Below, piece by piece: positions 35,338-44,043 of a stretch of DNA of 64,000 bases. The notes beneath the pieces were generated by a model that did not search any database, was not told the DNA's origin, and saw nothing but the letters and a program-made list of their open reading frames with translations. The position numbers were made by a program, and so were the translations under genes. The stretch is taken from the NCBI GenBank assembly GCA_904420005.1, contig CAJFTT010000021.1:1-64000 (forward strand), read 5' to 3'. This DNA comes from Candidatus Tabaqchalia intestinavium (GTDB taxonomy: Bacteria; Bacillota; Clostridia; Oscillospirales; CAJFTT01). Position 1 is the first letter of the stretch; every line of letters begins with the position of its first letter.

Positions 35338-35702
35338 AGCGCGGGTAGGCGGCCGCGATTCCGGTCCGCATGTGCCGTCCGTTTTGACGGTTCACCCGAG
35401 CGCAGGTAGGCGGCGATTTTTGACGGTCTACGCCAGGGGGAAATCCAAGGGTTGCGCCAAGCGCGGGTGGACGGCGGCGTTCCAGCGGGGCCGCTCAAGA
35501 ACACCGGAACAGGTTGCGCTGAGCGCGGGGGGATGGCGGGGCGGAAGGCAGGCGGCACAGCCCCGTGCATAAAGGCGGCCCGTTTCTATTGGAGCATTCG
35601 GCCTCATAACTTTGGCCCAGCCCCGCGCACGAAGGCAGCCCCTCACGCTTCTGTGCTTTGTTCATCTGTGTTACGGCCCAGCCCCGCGCGCGAGGGCCGC
35701 CC
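35338..35702. repeat. CRISPR-like array, two sets of 60-62-nt spaced repeats (cluster d)
   Basis: First set: AGCGCGGGTAGGCGG-type repeats begin at 35338, 35399, 35460 and 35522 (steps 61, 61, 62). Second set: CAGCCCCGYGCRYRAAGGC-type repeats begin at 35558, 35618 and 35679 (steps 60, 61). Sequence between the repeats is unrelated from unit to unit. The second set resembles the repeat of cluster b. Confidence 0.75.
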
Positions 35703-35721
35703 ACAAGCAGGCTATAGGCAC

Positions 35722-35765
35722 AAACAGCGGGACAGGAAACCCGCCGGCCTCCTGTCCCGCTGTTT
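35722..35765. repeat. 16-bp perfect inverted repeat
   Basis: Arms 35722-35737 and 35750-35765 (AAACAGCGGGACAGGA and its complement) with a 12-nt loop. Terminator-like, with AAA/TTT on the outside; about 240 nt behind the DUF3006 gene on the minus strand. Confidence 0.7.
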
Positions 35766-36004
35766 ATGTCCTGCGCAGCGCCACAGCTCCCGCGACGCCC
35801 CGGTTTCCCGCCGGCAAGCGGCAGCAGATGCGACGAGCCGCGCGGCCGCCCGAGCCGCCCGGCCGCCAAATTCCCGCCGCGCCGGAGCGCCGCCCCGGGC
35901 GCTTCCCTCCCGCCAGGCGCAGCGCTCCGCACGGCCCCGCGGACACGGCCGCCATTGGTTCATCCCTTCCCCTGCTGCGCATTTTTCCACGCCCGGTTTT
36001 GGCT

Positions 36005-36223
36005 TCACCGCTTCTTTTTCAGCCGCTGGAACCGATCCTCCACCGCAGCGCGGCGGGCCGCGGTGCCCGGCTCGTCGACGCGCAACACCCCGTCCTCGCG
36101 GAGGAGCACATCGCCCTCGCGCGCGCCCTGCGGCAGCGCCGCGCGCGGGAGCTTCTCCATGCCGCCGTCCGTCTCGCAGACGGCCCAGTCCCCTTCGATC
36201 CGGTCAATCAGCCACCGCTGCAT
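36005..36223 (-). CDS. DUF3006 family protein
   Basis: 72 residues. The pattern LIDRIEGDWAVCETDGG ... LPRAALPQGAREGDVL matches DUF3006, a small all-beta family of unknown function. DUF3006 genes are often found next to MBL-fold ComEC-like proteins, and one lies two genes upstream here. GGAGG precedes the ATG; a 12-nt gap separates it from the VOC gene. Confidence 0.88.
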   Translation of the reverse strand: MQRWLIDRIEGDWAVCETDGGMEKLPRAALPQGAREGDVLLREDGVLRVDEPGTAARRAAVEDRFQRLKKKR

Positions 36224-36235
36224 CGCGCCGCCTCC

Positions 36236-36637
36236 TCATTCACGGTCAAGCGTGCGCTGGATGCCGTCGGGCTGCATCTGCATCAGCTCGATGCGGTTGC
36301 CGTCCGGATCGGCCAGCCACGCCTGATAGTTGCCATCCTCGCCGAGCGAAACGTCGCCCACTTGCACGCCCAGCGCTCGCAGCCGGGCGACCTCCTGCTC
36401 AATCTCCGTCACCTGCAGGCACAGGTGGGAGAAGCACTGCTTCTCCCGCTGCGCCGCCTCCTTCTCCGGGAACAGCTCAATATACTGCCCGTGGCTGACG
36501 CGCAGATACACCAGCCACGGCGCGTCGTCGCTCCCGAGGTGGAACAGCCGCCGCAGCCCCAGCTTCTGCATATAAAATTCCAGCGCCGTGTCCAGATCCC
36601 GGACGCAAAACGCCAGATGCCCGATCCCCTGAATCAT
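36236..36637 (-). CDS. VOC family (glyoxalase/bleomycin-resistance fold) protein
   Basis: 133 residues from the ATG at 36637 behind AAAGGAG. Two beta-alpha-beta-beta-beta units: GIGHLAFCVRDLDTALEFYM and FSHLCLQVTEIEQEVARL, ending in WLADPDGNRIELMQM. The metal ligands expected in lactoylglutathione lyase (His, Glu) can be placed, but the true substrate is unknown. It lies between an MBL-fold lipoprotein and DUF3006. Confidence 0.9.
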   Translation of the reverse strand: MIQGIGHLAFCVRDLDTALEFYMQKLGLRRLFHLGSDDAPWLVYLRVSHGQYIELFPEKEAAQREKQCFSHLCLQVTEIEQEVARLRALGVQVGDVSLGEDGNYQAWLADPDGNRIELMQMQPDGIQRTLDRE

Positions 36638-36738
36638 GACAGAACCGCTCCTTTCCATACCCGCAGCGGCAAGCTGACGCACTCCGCGCGCCCACTTGAC
36701 TTCCCGCCGCTGCCGCGCCGTTTGTCAATTGTTTTGCC

Positions 36739-37644
36739 TCACGCCGCGCCGGCCTGCGTGGTGAACGTCACGCCGTTGCCCTGTGTGCTGGCGACGACCG
36801 TCCCGTCCTCATCCGTGCGGAACACCTCGGTCCCCAGCGCCGCGAGACGCTCGAGCGTCTCTGCATGCGGATGGCCGTAGCTGTTGCCCTCGCCGCACTG
36901 GATGACGGCGTATTGCGGCCGGATGGCAGCGAGGAATTCCTCTTCATTATTCTCGGCGCTGCCGTGATGCGCCACTTTATAGACCGTCGAGCGCAGCGTG
37001 CGCCCCGAAGCGAGCATTTCGCCGTTGGGGATTTTGCCGCTGTCGCCGGTGAACAGGAAGCTGTCCGCGCCGTATTCTACACGCAGCGCGATGGAATAAT
37101 CATTCAGATCGCTGTAATCGTTTCTTTGCGGCGAGAGGATCGTGAAGGTCGCGCCGCCGAGCGTATATTCTTCCCCCACTTCCGGGATCGTGATTTCGAG
37201 ATTCTTCGCTTCGATCGCGTCGAGCATATCCTCAAAGGTCTTGGAGGTGTGCGACTTATCCGGCAGCAGCACATCCTGCACGCCGAACGCCGCGATCACG
37301 TCATCCAACCCGCCGATATGATCCTCATGCGGATGCGTGCCGACGACATACCGCAGCGTCTCGACTCCCTGGTCCTGCAAATACCGCACGACGTTCTGCC
37401 CCTGCTCGTTGGTGCCCGCGTCGATGAGCATCGCTTCCCCGTCGCAGACGAGCAGCGTGCTGTCCGCCTGGCCGACGTCGAGGAAATGCACCTGCAGCCC
37501 GTCGCCCGGCAGCGCCGGCGCTTGGGAACTGCCGGTGGGAAAATCCCACTGAAACGAAAATTCACACGCGCTCAGCAGCGCCAGGCAAGCCGCCAGCGCA
37601 CCCGCCAGGAGCATTTTTCCAATTTTCCGCTTTCTCCACCGCAT
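36739..37644 (-). CDS. Secreted MBL-fold lipoprotein, ComEC C-terminal domain type
   Basis: 301 residues from the ATG at 37644. Lipoprotein signal ending LLSAC. The metallo-beta-lactamase fold follows: FLDVGQADSTLL, LIDAGTN, THPHEDHIGGLDD (metal ligands HxHxDH near residue 100), LFTGDSGK and KVAHHGSAE. This arrangement is that of the ComEC/Rec2 hydrolase domain, here as a free lipoprotein, suggesting an outside nuclease or phosphodiesterase. The start lies about 100 nt behind ftsK. Confidence 0.92.
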   Translation of the reverse strand: MRWRKRKIGKMLLAGALAACLALLSACEFSFQWDFPTGSSQAPALPGDGLQVHFLDVGQADSTLLVCDGEAMLIDAGTNEQGQNVVRYLQDQGVETLRYVVGTHPHEDHIGGLDDVIAAFGVQDVLLPDKSHTSKTFEDMLDAIEAKNLEITIPEVGEEYTLGGATFTILSPQRNDYSDLNDYSIALRVEYGADSFLFTGDSGKIPNGEMLASGRTLRSTVYKVAHHGSAENNEEEFLAAIRPQYAVIQCGEGNSYGHPHAETLERLAALGTEVFRTDEDGTVVASTQGNGVTFTTQAGAA

Positions 37645-37745
37645 GGGGCAACCGCCTTTCTGTCCTCCCCGCCGCCTTGCACGGCGCGGGGGATCGATTG
37701 TGTCAACAGCCTCTTCCGCCGGACCGCCGCGCCCGGTCCGGCCGC

Positions 37746-40280
37746 TCATTCGTCGGCAAAATCCGCATTGTCCGCGCCGCCCACCGCGTCGTCGCGCGAA
37801 ACATTCATCTCCAGCCACTGCTTGCGCGTCAGAAGCACCTTCCGCGGCTTGCTGCCCTCAGCCGGGCCGATGATGCCGCGGCTCTCCATCTCGTCCATGA
37901 TACGCGCCGCGCGGGCATAGCCCAGGCTCAGGCGCCGCTGCAGCAGAGAGGTGGACGCCATCCCGGCCTCAATGACGCATTCGATCGCCTCGCGCAGCTT
38001 GGCGTCGCTGGCGTCGGCCGTTTCCTTCTCGGCGGCCTTGGCCGCGCTCTTCTCCTTGACGGCGAGCTTGTCGATCTCGTCGAGGACCTTCTCGTCATAG
38101 CTGGGCGTGCCTGCCTGCTTGATGAAATCGATGACCGCTTCCACCTCCGCGTCGGAGACAAAGCAGCCCTGGATGCGCATGGGCTTGGAGGTGCCCATCG
38201 GGTGGAACAGCATATCGCCGCGGCCGAGCAGCTTCTCCGCGCCGCCGCTGTCGAGGATGGTGCGGCTGTCCACCTGGCTGGAGACGGCGAACGCCAGCCG
38301 CGAGGGGACGTTGGCCTTGATGATGCCGGTGATGACGTCGACCGACGGCCGCTGCGTCGCGATGACCAGATGCATGCCGGCGGCGCGGGCCATCTGCGCC
38401 AGGCGGCAGATGGATTCCTCGATCTCGTTGGGCGCGGTCATCATCAGGTCGGCCAGCTCGTCGATGATGATGACGATCTGCGGCATGCGCTTGAGGTCGT
38501 CCCGCTTGTCGGCCAGGGCGTTATAGCCCCGGATGTCGCGGACGTTATTCTCCGCGAAGGCGTTATATCGCTTGGTCATCTCGCCGACCGCCCAGCCCAG
38601 CGCGCCCGCCGCCTTGCGCGGGTCGGTCACGACAGGGATGAACAGATGCGGGATACCGTTATAGATCCCCAGCTCCACCATTTTCGGGTCGATCATCATC
38701 AGCTTGACCTCGTCGGGCGTCGCTTTATACAGCAGGCTGATGATGAAGGAGTTGATGCACACCGATTTGCCCGAGCCGGTCGAGCCGGCGATGAGCAGAT
38801 GCGGCATTTTCGACAGGTCCGCGACGGCGACGTTGCCGGCGATGTCCCGCCCGAGCGCCACGGTCAGCCGGCTCTCCGCCGAGCGGAAGGCCGGGGAATC
38901 GATCACTTCCCGCAGCCCGACCACCTGCACGCTCTTGTTGGGCACCTCGATGCCGACCGCCGACTTGTTGGGGATCGGCGCCTCGATGCGCACGCCGGAG
39001 GCGGCGAGATTGAGCGCGATGTCGTCGGCGAGGTTGGTGATGCGGCTGATTTTCACGCCGGCGCAGGGCTGCAGCTCATAGCGCGTGACGGCGGGGCCGC
39101 GGCTGATATTGAGGATGCGCGTCTCCACGCCGAAGCTGCGCAGCGTCTCCACCAGCCGCTCGGCGTTGGCGCGCAGCTCCTCGCTGCCGCCCGTCTGCGC
39201 GCTGGTGGTGTTTTTGAGCAGCGTAACCGGCGGCAGGATGTAATCCGCTGTGGCGGGCGTATCCAGCGCCTCTTCCGGCACATCGACAGGAATGGGCGCT
39301 TCCTCCGGTTTCTTCTTGCCTTCCGTGCGCGCGACATGATCGATCAGATCGTCCAGCTGCACGCCGGGCAGCGGCGCCGGCGCCGGCACGTCGATGGGCG
39401 GCGCCGGGATGAAAATCTCCGGCTGCTTAGCCTGGAGCGGCAACGCCTCCGGCGCGCTCTCCGGCTCCGGGCCGAGAGAAACATCGGGATTGAATTTGCT
39501 CCTGCGGCGGCGCGGCGCGCTCTCCGGCTCCGGGGCGATCTCCGGCTGCGGCAGATCCTCCAGCAGGAAATCCTCGTCGTCCTCCTCGTCCCGCCGGCCG
39601 AACAGCTTCCGGAAGAACGCGACACAATCGGCCAGCGTGATGGAGCTGACCAGCAGGAAGAACAGCAATATCAGCAGCATAACGGCGATCACCGCGCCGA
39701 CCTTGCGGAACGCGATCAGCAGCAGGCCGCCGAAAATCGCGCCGATCACACCGCCGGAATGCCACCCGGAATGATAATACCGCGACATCGTCGCGCCGGA
39801 AAAGAGCGTCCCGGCGTCGAGATAGTCCTGTGTGAAAATATGGATCGCCGCGCAAATCAGGCACACCAGCACAATCCCCTGGAACACCTTGGCGCGCATG
39901 GAAACCGGCTGCTTGTCCCGCACGGACAGCACCGCGATGTAAACGAGCAGAAACGGGATAAAAAACGCGCAAATGCCGAACAGGCCGGAGAAAAAGGTCT
40001 TGATCCCGTTGCCCAGCACGCCCGACTCGCTGATGCACAGCAGCGCGAACAGCATGATCGCCACGGCGATGGTCACCAGCGCTGCGGTCTGCCGCCGGCG
40101 GGCGCGCGCCGCAGCCGCCCGCGCCGCGGCGCGCTGTCTGGCCACTTTGGACGCTGCGGAAGATTTCCGCCCGCCGGCCGTACTGCGCCCGCCTGTGCCG
40201 CGGGACGACGCGCCGCGGCCGGACGATGCGCCGCGCGCGGAGGCGGATTTCCCCGCCGAAGTGGATTTTTTTGCAGCCAT
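37746..40280 (-). CDS. ftsK: DNA translocase FtsK/SpoIIIE
   Basis: 844 residues from the ATG at 40280 (GGGAG 10 nt upstream). A basic, Ala/Ser-rich N-terminal stretch of about 60 residues, four membrane helices (about 70-210), an acidic/Pro-rich linker, then the motor: Walker A AGSTGSGKSVCIN near residue 500, Walker B IVIIIDELADLM. The C-terminal gamma winged helix (LLQRRLSLGYARAARIMDEME) should read the KOPS/SRS DNA marks. It pumps chromosome DNA through the septum in division or sporulation. Confidence 0.97.
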   Translation of the reverse strand: MAAKKSTSAGKSASARGASSGRGASSRGTGGRSTAGGRKSSAASKVARQRAAARAAAARARRRQTAALVTIAVAIMLFALLCISESGVLGNGIKTFFSGLFGICAFFIPFLLVYIAVLSVRDKQPVSMRAKVFQGIVLVCLICAAIHIFTQDYLDAGTLFSGATMSRYYHSGWHSGGVIGAIFGGLLLIAFRKVGAVIAVMLLILLFFLLVSSITLADCVAFFRKLFGRRDEEDDEDFLLEDLPQPEIAPEPESAPRRRRSKFNPDVSLGPEPESAPEALPLQAKQPEIFIPAPPIDVPAPAPLPGVQLDDLIDHVARTEGKKKPEEAPIPVDVPEEALDTPATADYILPPVTLLKNTTSAQTGGSEELRANAERLVETLRSFGVETRILNISRGPAVTRYELQPCAGVKISRITNLADDIALNLAASGVRIEAPIPNKSAVGIEVPNKSVQVVGLREVIDSPAFRSAESRLTVALGRDIAGNVAVADLSKMPHLLIAGSTGSGKSVCINSFIISLLYKATPDEVKLMMIDPKMVELGIYNGIPHLFIPVVTDPRKAAGALGWAVGEMTKRYNAFAENNVRDIRGYNALADKRDDLKRMPQIVIIIDELADLMMTAPNEIEESICRLAQMARAAGMHLVIATQRPSVDVITGIIKANVPSRLAFAVSSQVDSRTILDSGGAEKLLGRGDMLFHPMGTSKPMRIQGCFVSDAEVEAVIDFIKQAGTPSYDEKVLDEIDKLAVKEKSAAKAAEKETADASDAKLREAIECVIEAGMASTSLLQRRLSLGYARAARIMDEMESRGIIGPAEGSKPRKVLLTRKQWLEMNVSRDDAVGGADNADFADE

Positions 40281-40682
40281 AGCACCGAAGCTCCCTGTCC
40301 CGGCGAAAAATTCAAACAGGGGCCAGCCGCGCCCGCCGGTGCGCGCCCCACTTTCTTCCATCCCACCCGCAGGCGGGTTTCCTCCCCAGTCCGCGCGCTG
40401 TCAGCGCCGCGGCGCCGACCATGACGCAATCCTGCGCAAGCCGGGGAAACGTACTGGTAACATATCGATTACTGATTCGCCGCCCGGCCCGACGACAATC
40501 TGGCCCGCGACGAAAGCCGCCGTCCTCCCACCGGGCGGGGACAAGCGCCAGCTCCGCCTTGGCGGCTGCCACGGCGCCTTTCCCCCACAGGAACGCCGCG
40601 CGGGAGCAACCGGCCCCCAGGGAGGCGGGAACTTGCCCAGACGCTTCCAGCATCTTCCCTGCGCCTCGCGGAATGCCCACAC
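40281..40682. other. Intergenic upstream of ftsK, no gene recognised
   Basis: 400 nt between ftsK and the tepA terminator. GC-rich apart from an AT-richer patch near 40440-40490 that may hold the ftsK promoter, though no clear -35/-10 pair was found. Confidence 0.5.
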
Positions 40683-40716
40683 GGGAAAAGCGGACTCCCG
40701 CGATGCCGGAGTCCGC
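40683..40716 (-). terminator. Terminator of tepA
   Basis: GCGGACTCC pairs with GGAGTCCGC, followed by TTTTCCC on the minus strand, 22 nt behind the stop. Confidence 0.88.
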
Positions 40717-40738
40717 GCCGGGATAAAAGGGGCCGCGG

Positions 40739-41542
40739 TCAAGCTTTGTCCTTTTCAGGCTGCCCGTCGCCGTTGGCTTTGCCTTCTTCGATCATACGGT
40801 GCAGGCACTCGATCGCGTCGTGCAGCGAGCCCAGCTGGTCGATCAGGCCCTCGCGCACCGCCGCCTCGCCATCGAGCACGCTGCCCACGTCGAGCACCAG
40901 CTCGCTGGTATTCATCATGAAGCCGGTCAGCCGCTCGGCGGAAATATGGCTGTTGCGCGTGATGAAATCCACGATGCGCTCCTGCATTTTCTGGAAATAA
41001 TAAAACGTCTGCGGCACGCCCAGCACAAGGCCGGACATGCGCACGGGATGGATCGTCATGGTGGCGCTGGGCACGATGAAAGACCGCTTCGCGCTCACGG
41101 CCAGCGGCACACCGATCGAGTGCCCGCCGCCCAGCACGATGGAAACCGTCGGCTTCTTCATCCCGGCCAGCAGCTCCGCCAGCGCGAGGCCAGCCTCCAC
41201 ATCGCCGCCCACCGTATTGAGGATGACGAGCAAGCCCTCGATGTCGGGGCTTTCCTCAATGGCGACGATCTGCGGAATGATATGCTCATATTTGGTGGTT
41301 TTATTTTGCGACGGCAGAGAATAATGCCCCTCGATCTGCCCCACGATGGTCAGGCAATGAATGGTATGTTCGCCGTTGTTGGTGGTGATGGAACCAAAAT
41401 CGCGCACCGCATCGGCGCGCGGCTGTTCCGATACCTGCTCCTCACTTTCCTGCCCGGGGGGATTCTGCTCCACGTCCGGCCGCGGCGCGGCAGGCGCGGG
41501 GATCTCCGAACGCTCACGATTCTCCAAATTTTCAAAGCGCAT
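40739..41542 (-). CDS. tepA: ClpP-like membrane-associated protease TepA
   Basis: 267 residues from the ATG at 41542 (AAGGAAG 8 nt upstream; a GTG three codons earlier is possible). ClpP/crotonase fold: [20 protein letters not shown], then [14 protein letters not shown] with the nucleophile serine, and ATMTIHPV near the catalytic histidine. The charged, Pro-rich N-terminus is variable. TepA lies next to spoIIIE in Bacillus, and the same neighbourhood with ftsK here supports the name. It is linked to protein quality control during secretion. Confidence 0.9.
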   Translation of the reverse strand: MRFENLENRERSEIPAPAAPRPDVEQNPPGQESEEQVSEQPRADAVRDFGSITTNNGEHTIHCLTIVGQIEGHYSLPSQNKTTKYEHIIPQIVAIEESPDIEGLLVILNTVGGDVEAGLALAELLAGMKKPTVSIVLGGGHSIGVPLAVSAKRSFIVPSATMTIHPVRMSGLVLGVPQTFYYFQKMQERIVDFITRNSHISAERLTGFMMNTSELVLDVGSVLDGEAAVREGLIDQLGSLHDAIECLHRMIEEGKANGDGQPEKDKA

Positions 41543-41632
41543 CGCTTCCACTTCCTTGCAATCTTTTTGCTGTTAGTGTGCCGCACGGCAAGCAAAAATA
41601 TGCAGCGCTGGAAATGCACGGAGAATCAATTT

Positions 41633-41661
41633 ATTATAATTCTATTCGCGCGGGTTGTCAA
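41633..41661 (-). promoter_or_regulatory. Promoter of tepA
   Basis: Minus strand TTGACA (41656-41661), 17 nt, TATAAT (41633-41638), a full consensus match. Confidence 0.92.
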
Positions 41662-42035
41662 TCGGAATTATGTAAATCTCGGACCCCGCCGGGGGCGGAT
41701 TTTCCGCGAGTGAGCCCGTGTAGCTTCGTTGAGAAACCTCGGGCCCCGCCGGGGGCGGACGCCTTTCGGGACTGCGCTTATACGGTCACGTGCAAAATGG
41801 GCGCTTTTCTGCCCGCCGGCGCAGTCCGGCTTTCCTCCAACGCGCAGGGGGCGCGCGGCCGTTCCTGCGCGGCCCGCCCTATCGGGCACAGGGCCGGCAA
41901 GGGGGCGCCCCCGCCAGCAGCTATAGGGCGCAAGGCATGTCGGCGGTGGGGGCGGCTGCCGGCGGATCCTTACGGCAGCCACCCTTAAAGCCGGCGCGGG
42001 TTGCCTGTGCAGCGCACGCCGCTGTTCGCGCGCCG
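41662..42035. other. Intergenic, carries repeat cluster e
   Basis: No gene recognised. GC-rich with a repeat pair at 41679-41762 (listed separately). Confidence 0.55.
41679..41762. repeat. Repeat pair, 60-nt spacing (cluster e)
   Basis: CTCGGACCCCGCCGGGGGCG at 41679 and CTCGGGCCCCGCCGGGGGCG at 41739, one difference in about 22 nt. Each is a palindrome (GCCCC/GGGGC). The 38 nt between them are AT-richer and unrelated. Confidence 0.7.
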
Positions 42036-43010
42036 TCAGGTATTCCTTTGCTTGGCCGGCGTATGCTGCACTTCGTCATACATCACCAGCTCCGACTGGC
42101 CCCAATGAAATTCTGCGCCGTCATACTGAATCGGAATATGCACTTCCCCATAAATATAGTATCCGTCATGATCAAACTCGTCCCAGAAATAGCTGCCGCA
42201 GTAGCCGATCGCATAATAGCAGAAATACATCTCCCCTGTTTGCTCGTCAATGCAGAAGGTCCCGTCGTTGTCTAGCAGAATACGCTCCTGATTGGTAATC
42301 CCCGGATAAATCGCAAAGGATGCGGAATTGGTCTGCGTACGAATCGTCACAACGCCATCCTGCAGCGACTCCGTCGCATAGGAAGGGATCCGGTCGCAAT
42401 AGGTCTGCCAGAGGAGCGCCGCCTCGCAGCGATCCTCCGTCCAGTCAAGGACATAGAGACTTTCGCACGAAAAGTCCTCTCCGAAATTCAGAATACAGAG
42501 CAGCTCCTCCGTCCCGTCATGATCCAGATCGGTCTTGCGGAAAGACGCATCGTTGATCCCAACATCCCCATATAGCTGTGCAGGCTGTATCACATAGATA
42601 AAATCGTCATATACCACCAGCACCATTTTGAATTCGTCGTAATAGCATTCATAGGCCGCGGCTTCCACTGTTATTTCCCCATACTGATGCAATGTGTAGA
42701 AACGGAAACCGCTTCCCAGCGTCTCCAGCTGGAGCTCGCGAACCTCTGGGTGCGCCTCGTACAGTTTCTCAAGCTCCGTTTTTTCCGGCGGCTGCATTGG
42801 CGGCGGATTTTTCGACGAAGTCTGGGGGGCTGGCGTCTGAGATGCGGCCGCAGAAGAAGAATACGACGGTCCGGCCGCCTGCTGGCCGGCCGAAGAGAAA
42901 TGCGCCGATTCGGCAGGATACGGCTCGGCCGGGGCCGGCTCGCATCCTGCCAGGCAGAAAATGGATACGATCAGCAACATGTAAGAAAACAAAATTTTCA
43001 TCTTTTTCAT
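42036..43010 (-). CDS. Lipoprotein with low-complexity linker, function unknown
   Basis: 324 residues. Signal with lipobox CLAGC (residues 19-23), then a Ser/Ala/Pro-rich linker to about residue 75, then a beta-rich domain. DLDHDGTEELLCIL near residue 165 looks like a calcium-binding FG-GAP/EF-type loop. Similar small lipoproteins are common in Clostridia, but I know no function. It has its own promoter; no clear terminator follows. Confidence 0.75.
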   Translation of the reverse strand: MKKMKILFSYMLLIVSIFCLAGCEPAPAEPYPAESAHFSSAGQQAAGPSYSSSAAASQTPAPQTSSKNPPPMQPPEKTELEKLYEAHPEVRELQLETLGSGFRFYTLHQYGEITVEAAAYECYYDEFKMVLVVYDDFIYVIQPAQLYGDVGINDASFRKTDLDHDGTEELLCILNFGEDFSCESLYVLDWTEDRCEAALLWQTYCDRIPSYATESLQDGVVTIRTQTNSASFAIYPGITNQERILLDNDGTFCIDEQTGEMYFCYYAIGYCGSYFWDEFDHDGYYIYGEVHIPIQYDGAEFHWGQSELVMYDEVQHTPAKQRNT

Positions 43011-43062
43011 ACTAATCCCTCCATATTCTTTTTATTTTTGAAAATATTTTTAACTCAATTTT

Positions 43063-43091
43063 ATAATAGTGCAACGCATCCATTTCGTCAA
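43063..43091 (-). promoter_or_regulatory. Promoter of the 42.0-43.0 kb lipoprotein
   Basis: Minus strand TTGACG (43086-43091), 17 nt, TATTAT (43063-43068). Confidence 0.8.
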
Positions 43092-43191
43092 CGCAAAAAT
43101 AGAATAAATTTTTCTTCGAAAATGCTGTTTGCCATCTGGCTCCGCCCCGCGGGGCCCCGCACGGAGCCGATCGTCCGGCAGGGCGTTGAAA

Positions 43192-43234
43192 AAGCAGCGG
43201 CCCGTGCGGGGTATCCCCGTCCGGGCCGTTTCCT
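43192..43234 (-). terminator. Terminator of the T-box ABC transporter operon
   Basis: CGGCCCG pairs with CGGGCCG around an inner CGGGG/CCCCG stem; GCTTTTTC follows on the minus strand. Confidence 0.85.
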
Positions 43235-43269
43235 TGTTCGGTTTTGATCGTTTTCCTTAACAAGCGCGG

Positions 43270-44043
43270 TCAATTGCCGCATTCAATGCTGATCTCATTG
43301 AACAAAGACAGCAAATCCCCTACCTGCAGCTGCGCCTTCTCTTCACCCGTGCGGTCGAAGATGCATTTTCCTTCATGCATCATCACCAGCCGGTTTCCAT
43401 ATTCCACCGCGAAGCGCAGGTTATGCGTCACCATGAGCGTCGTCACGCCCTTCTCCCGCACGAACCGGTCGGTCAGCTGCATGATGCGCTCGGAGGATTT
43501 GGGGTCGAGCGCCGCCGTGTGCTCATCCAGGATCAGCAGGTCGATATCCGTCATGTTCGCGATGACCAGCGCCAGCGCCTGCCGCTGCCCGCCAGACAGC
43601 GAGCCGACCTGCACGCGCAGGCGATCCTCCAGGCCCATGCCGCACCGCTCGAGCAGCGTACGGTAATATTCGATCCGGCGGCGGCTGACGGCGGGCGTCA
43701 GGCCGTAGCGCCCGCGTTTGCAGTCGGCCAGCGCCATGTTCTCCAGAATGGTCAAGTCGGCGCAGGAGCCCTTCTGCGGATCCTGAAACACCCGGCCGAT
43801 GAACGCCGCGCGCCGATGCTCCCGCATATGCGTGATGTCCCGCCCGTCAAAAAGGATCTTGCCTTCATCGACGGGCAGAGAGCCGCACAGAAGATTGAGC
43901 AGCGTCGTTTTGCCCGAGCCGTTGGAGCCGACGATGGAGACGAACTGCCCCCGCTCGACGGAGAAATTGAAGTGATCGAACAACGTCGTTTCGTCGGGCG
44001 TGCCGGCGTGAAAGCGCTTGACAATATCCTGCAACTGGATCAC
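43270..44043 (-). CDS. ABC transporter ATPase, probable tryptophan importer
   Basis: 257 residues. Walker A GSNGSGKTTL, Q-loop GRVFQDPQKG, signature SLSGGQRQA, Walker B LLILDEHTAALD and switch His in VTHNLRF. It overlaps the permease gene by 4 nt. The set of substrate-binding protein, permease and ATPase behind a Trp T-box corresponds to the predicted TrpXYZ-type tryptophan transporter of Firmicutes; the specificity is inferred from the T-box. Confidence 0.9.
   Translation of the reverse strand: MIQLQDIVKRFHAGTPDETTLFDHFNFSVERGQFVSIVGSNGSGKTTLLNLLCGSLPVDEGKILFDGRDITHMREHRRAAFIGRVFQDPQKGSCADLTILENMALADCKRGRYGLTPAVSRRRIEYYRTLLERCGMGLEDRLRVQVGSLSGGQRQALALVIANMTDIDLLILDEHTAALDPKSSERIMQLTDRFVREKGVTTLMVTHNLRFAVEYGNRLVMMHEGKCIFDRTGEEKAQLQVGDLLSLFNEISIECGN

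Larger units (their letters stand above)
35133..36004. other. Intergenic, 870 nt, dominated by 61-nt-spaced repeats
   Basis: No gene recognised. It contains repeat cluster d (35338-35702) and a 16-bp perfect hairpin (35722-35765), both listed separately. Confidence 0.6.

Noticed and set aside
17533..35702. Calling the 61-nt repeat clusters CRISPR arrays
   Set aside because: Repeats are short, GC-rich and partly eroded, arrays have only two to four units, sequences differ between loci and no cas gene is present. They are listed as repeats.
41668..41982. Protein with a 20-residue RPRRGPRF repeat
   Set aside because: The apparent protein repeat follows from the 60-nt DNA repeat pair; there is no ribosome site and codon use is unlike the neighbours.
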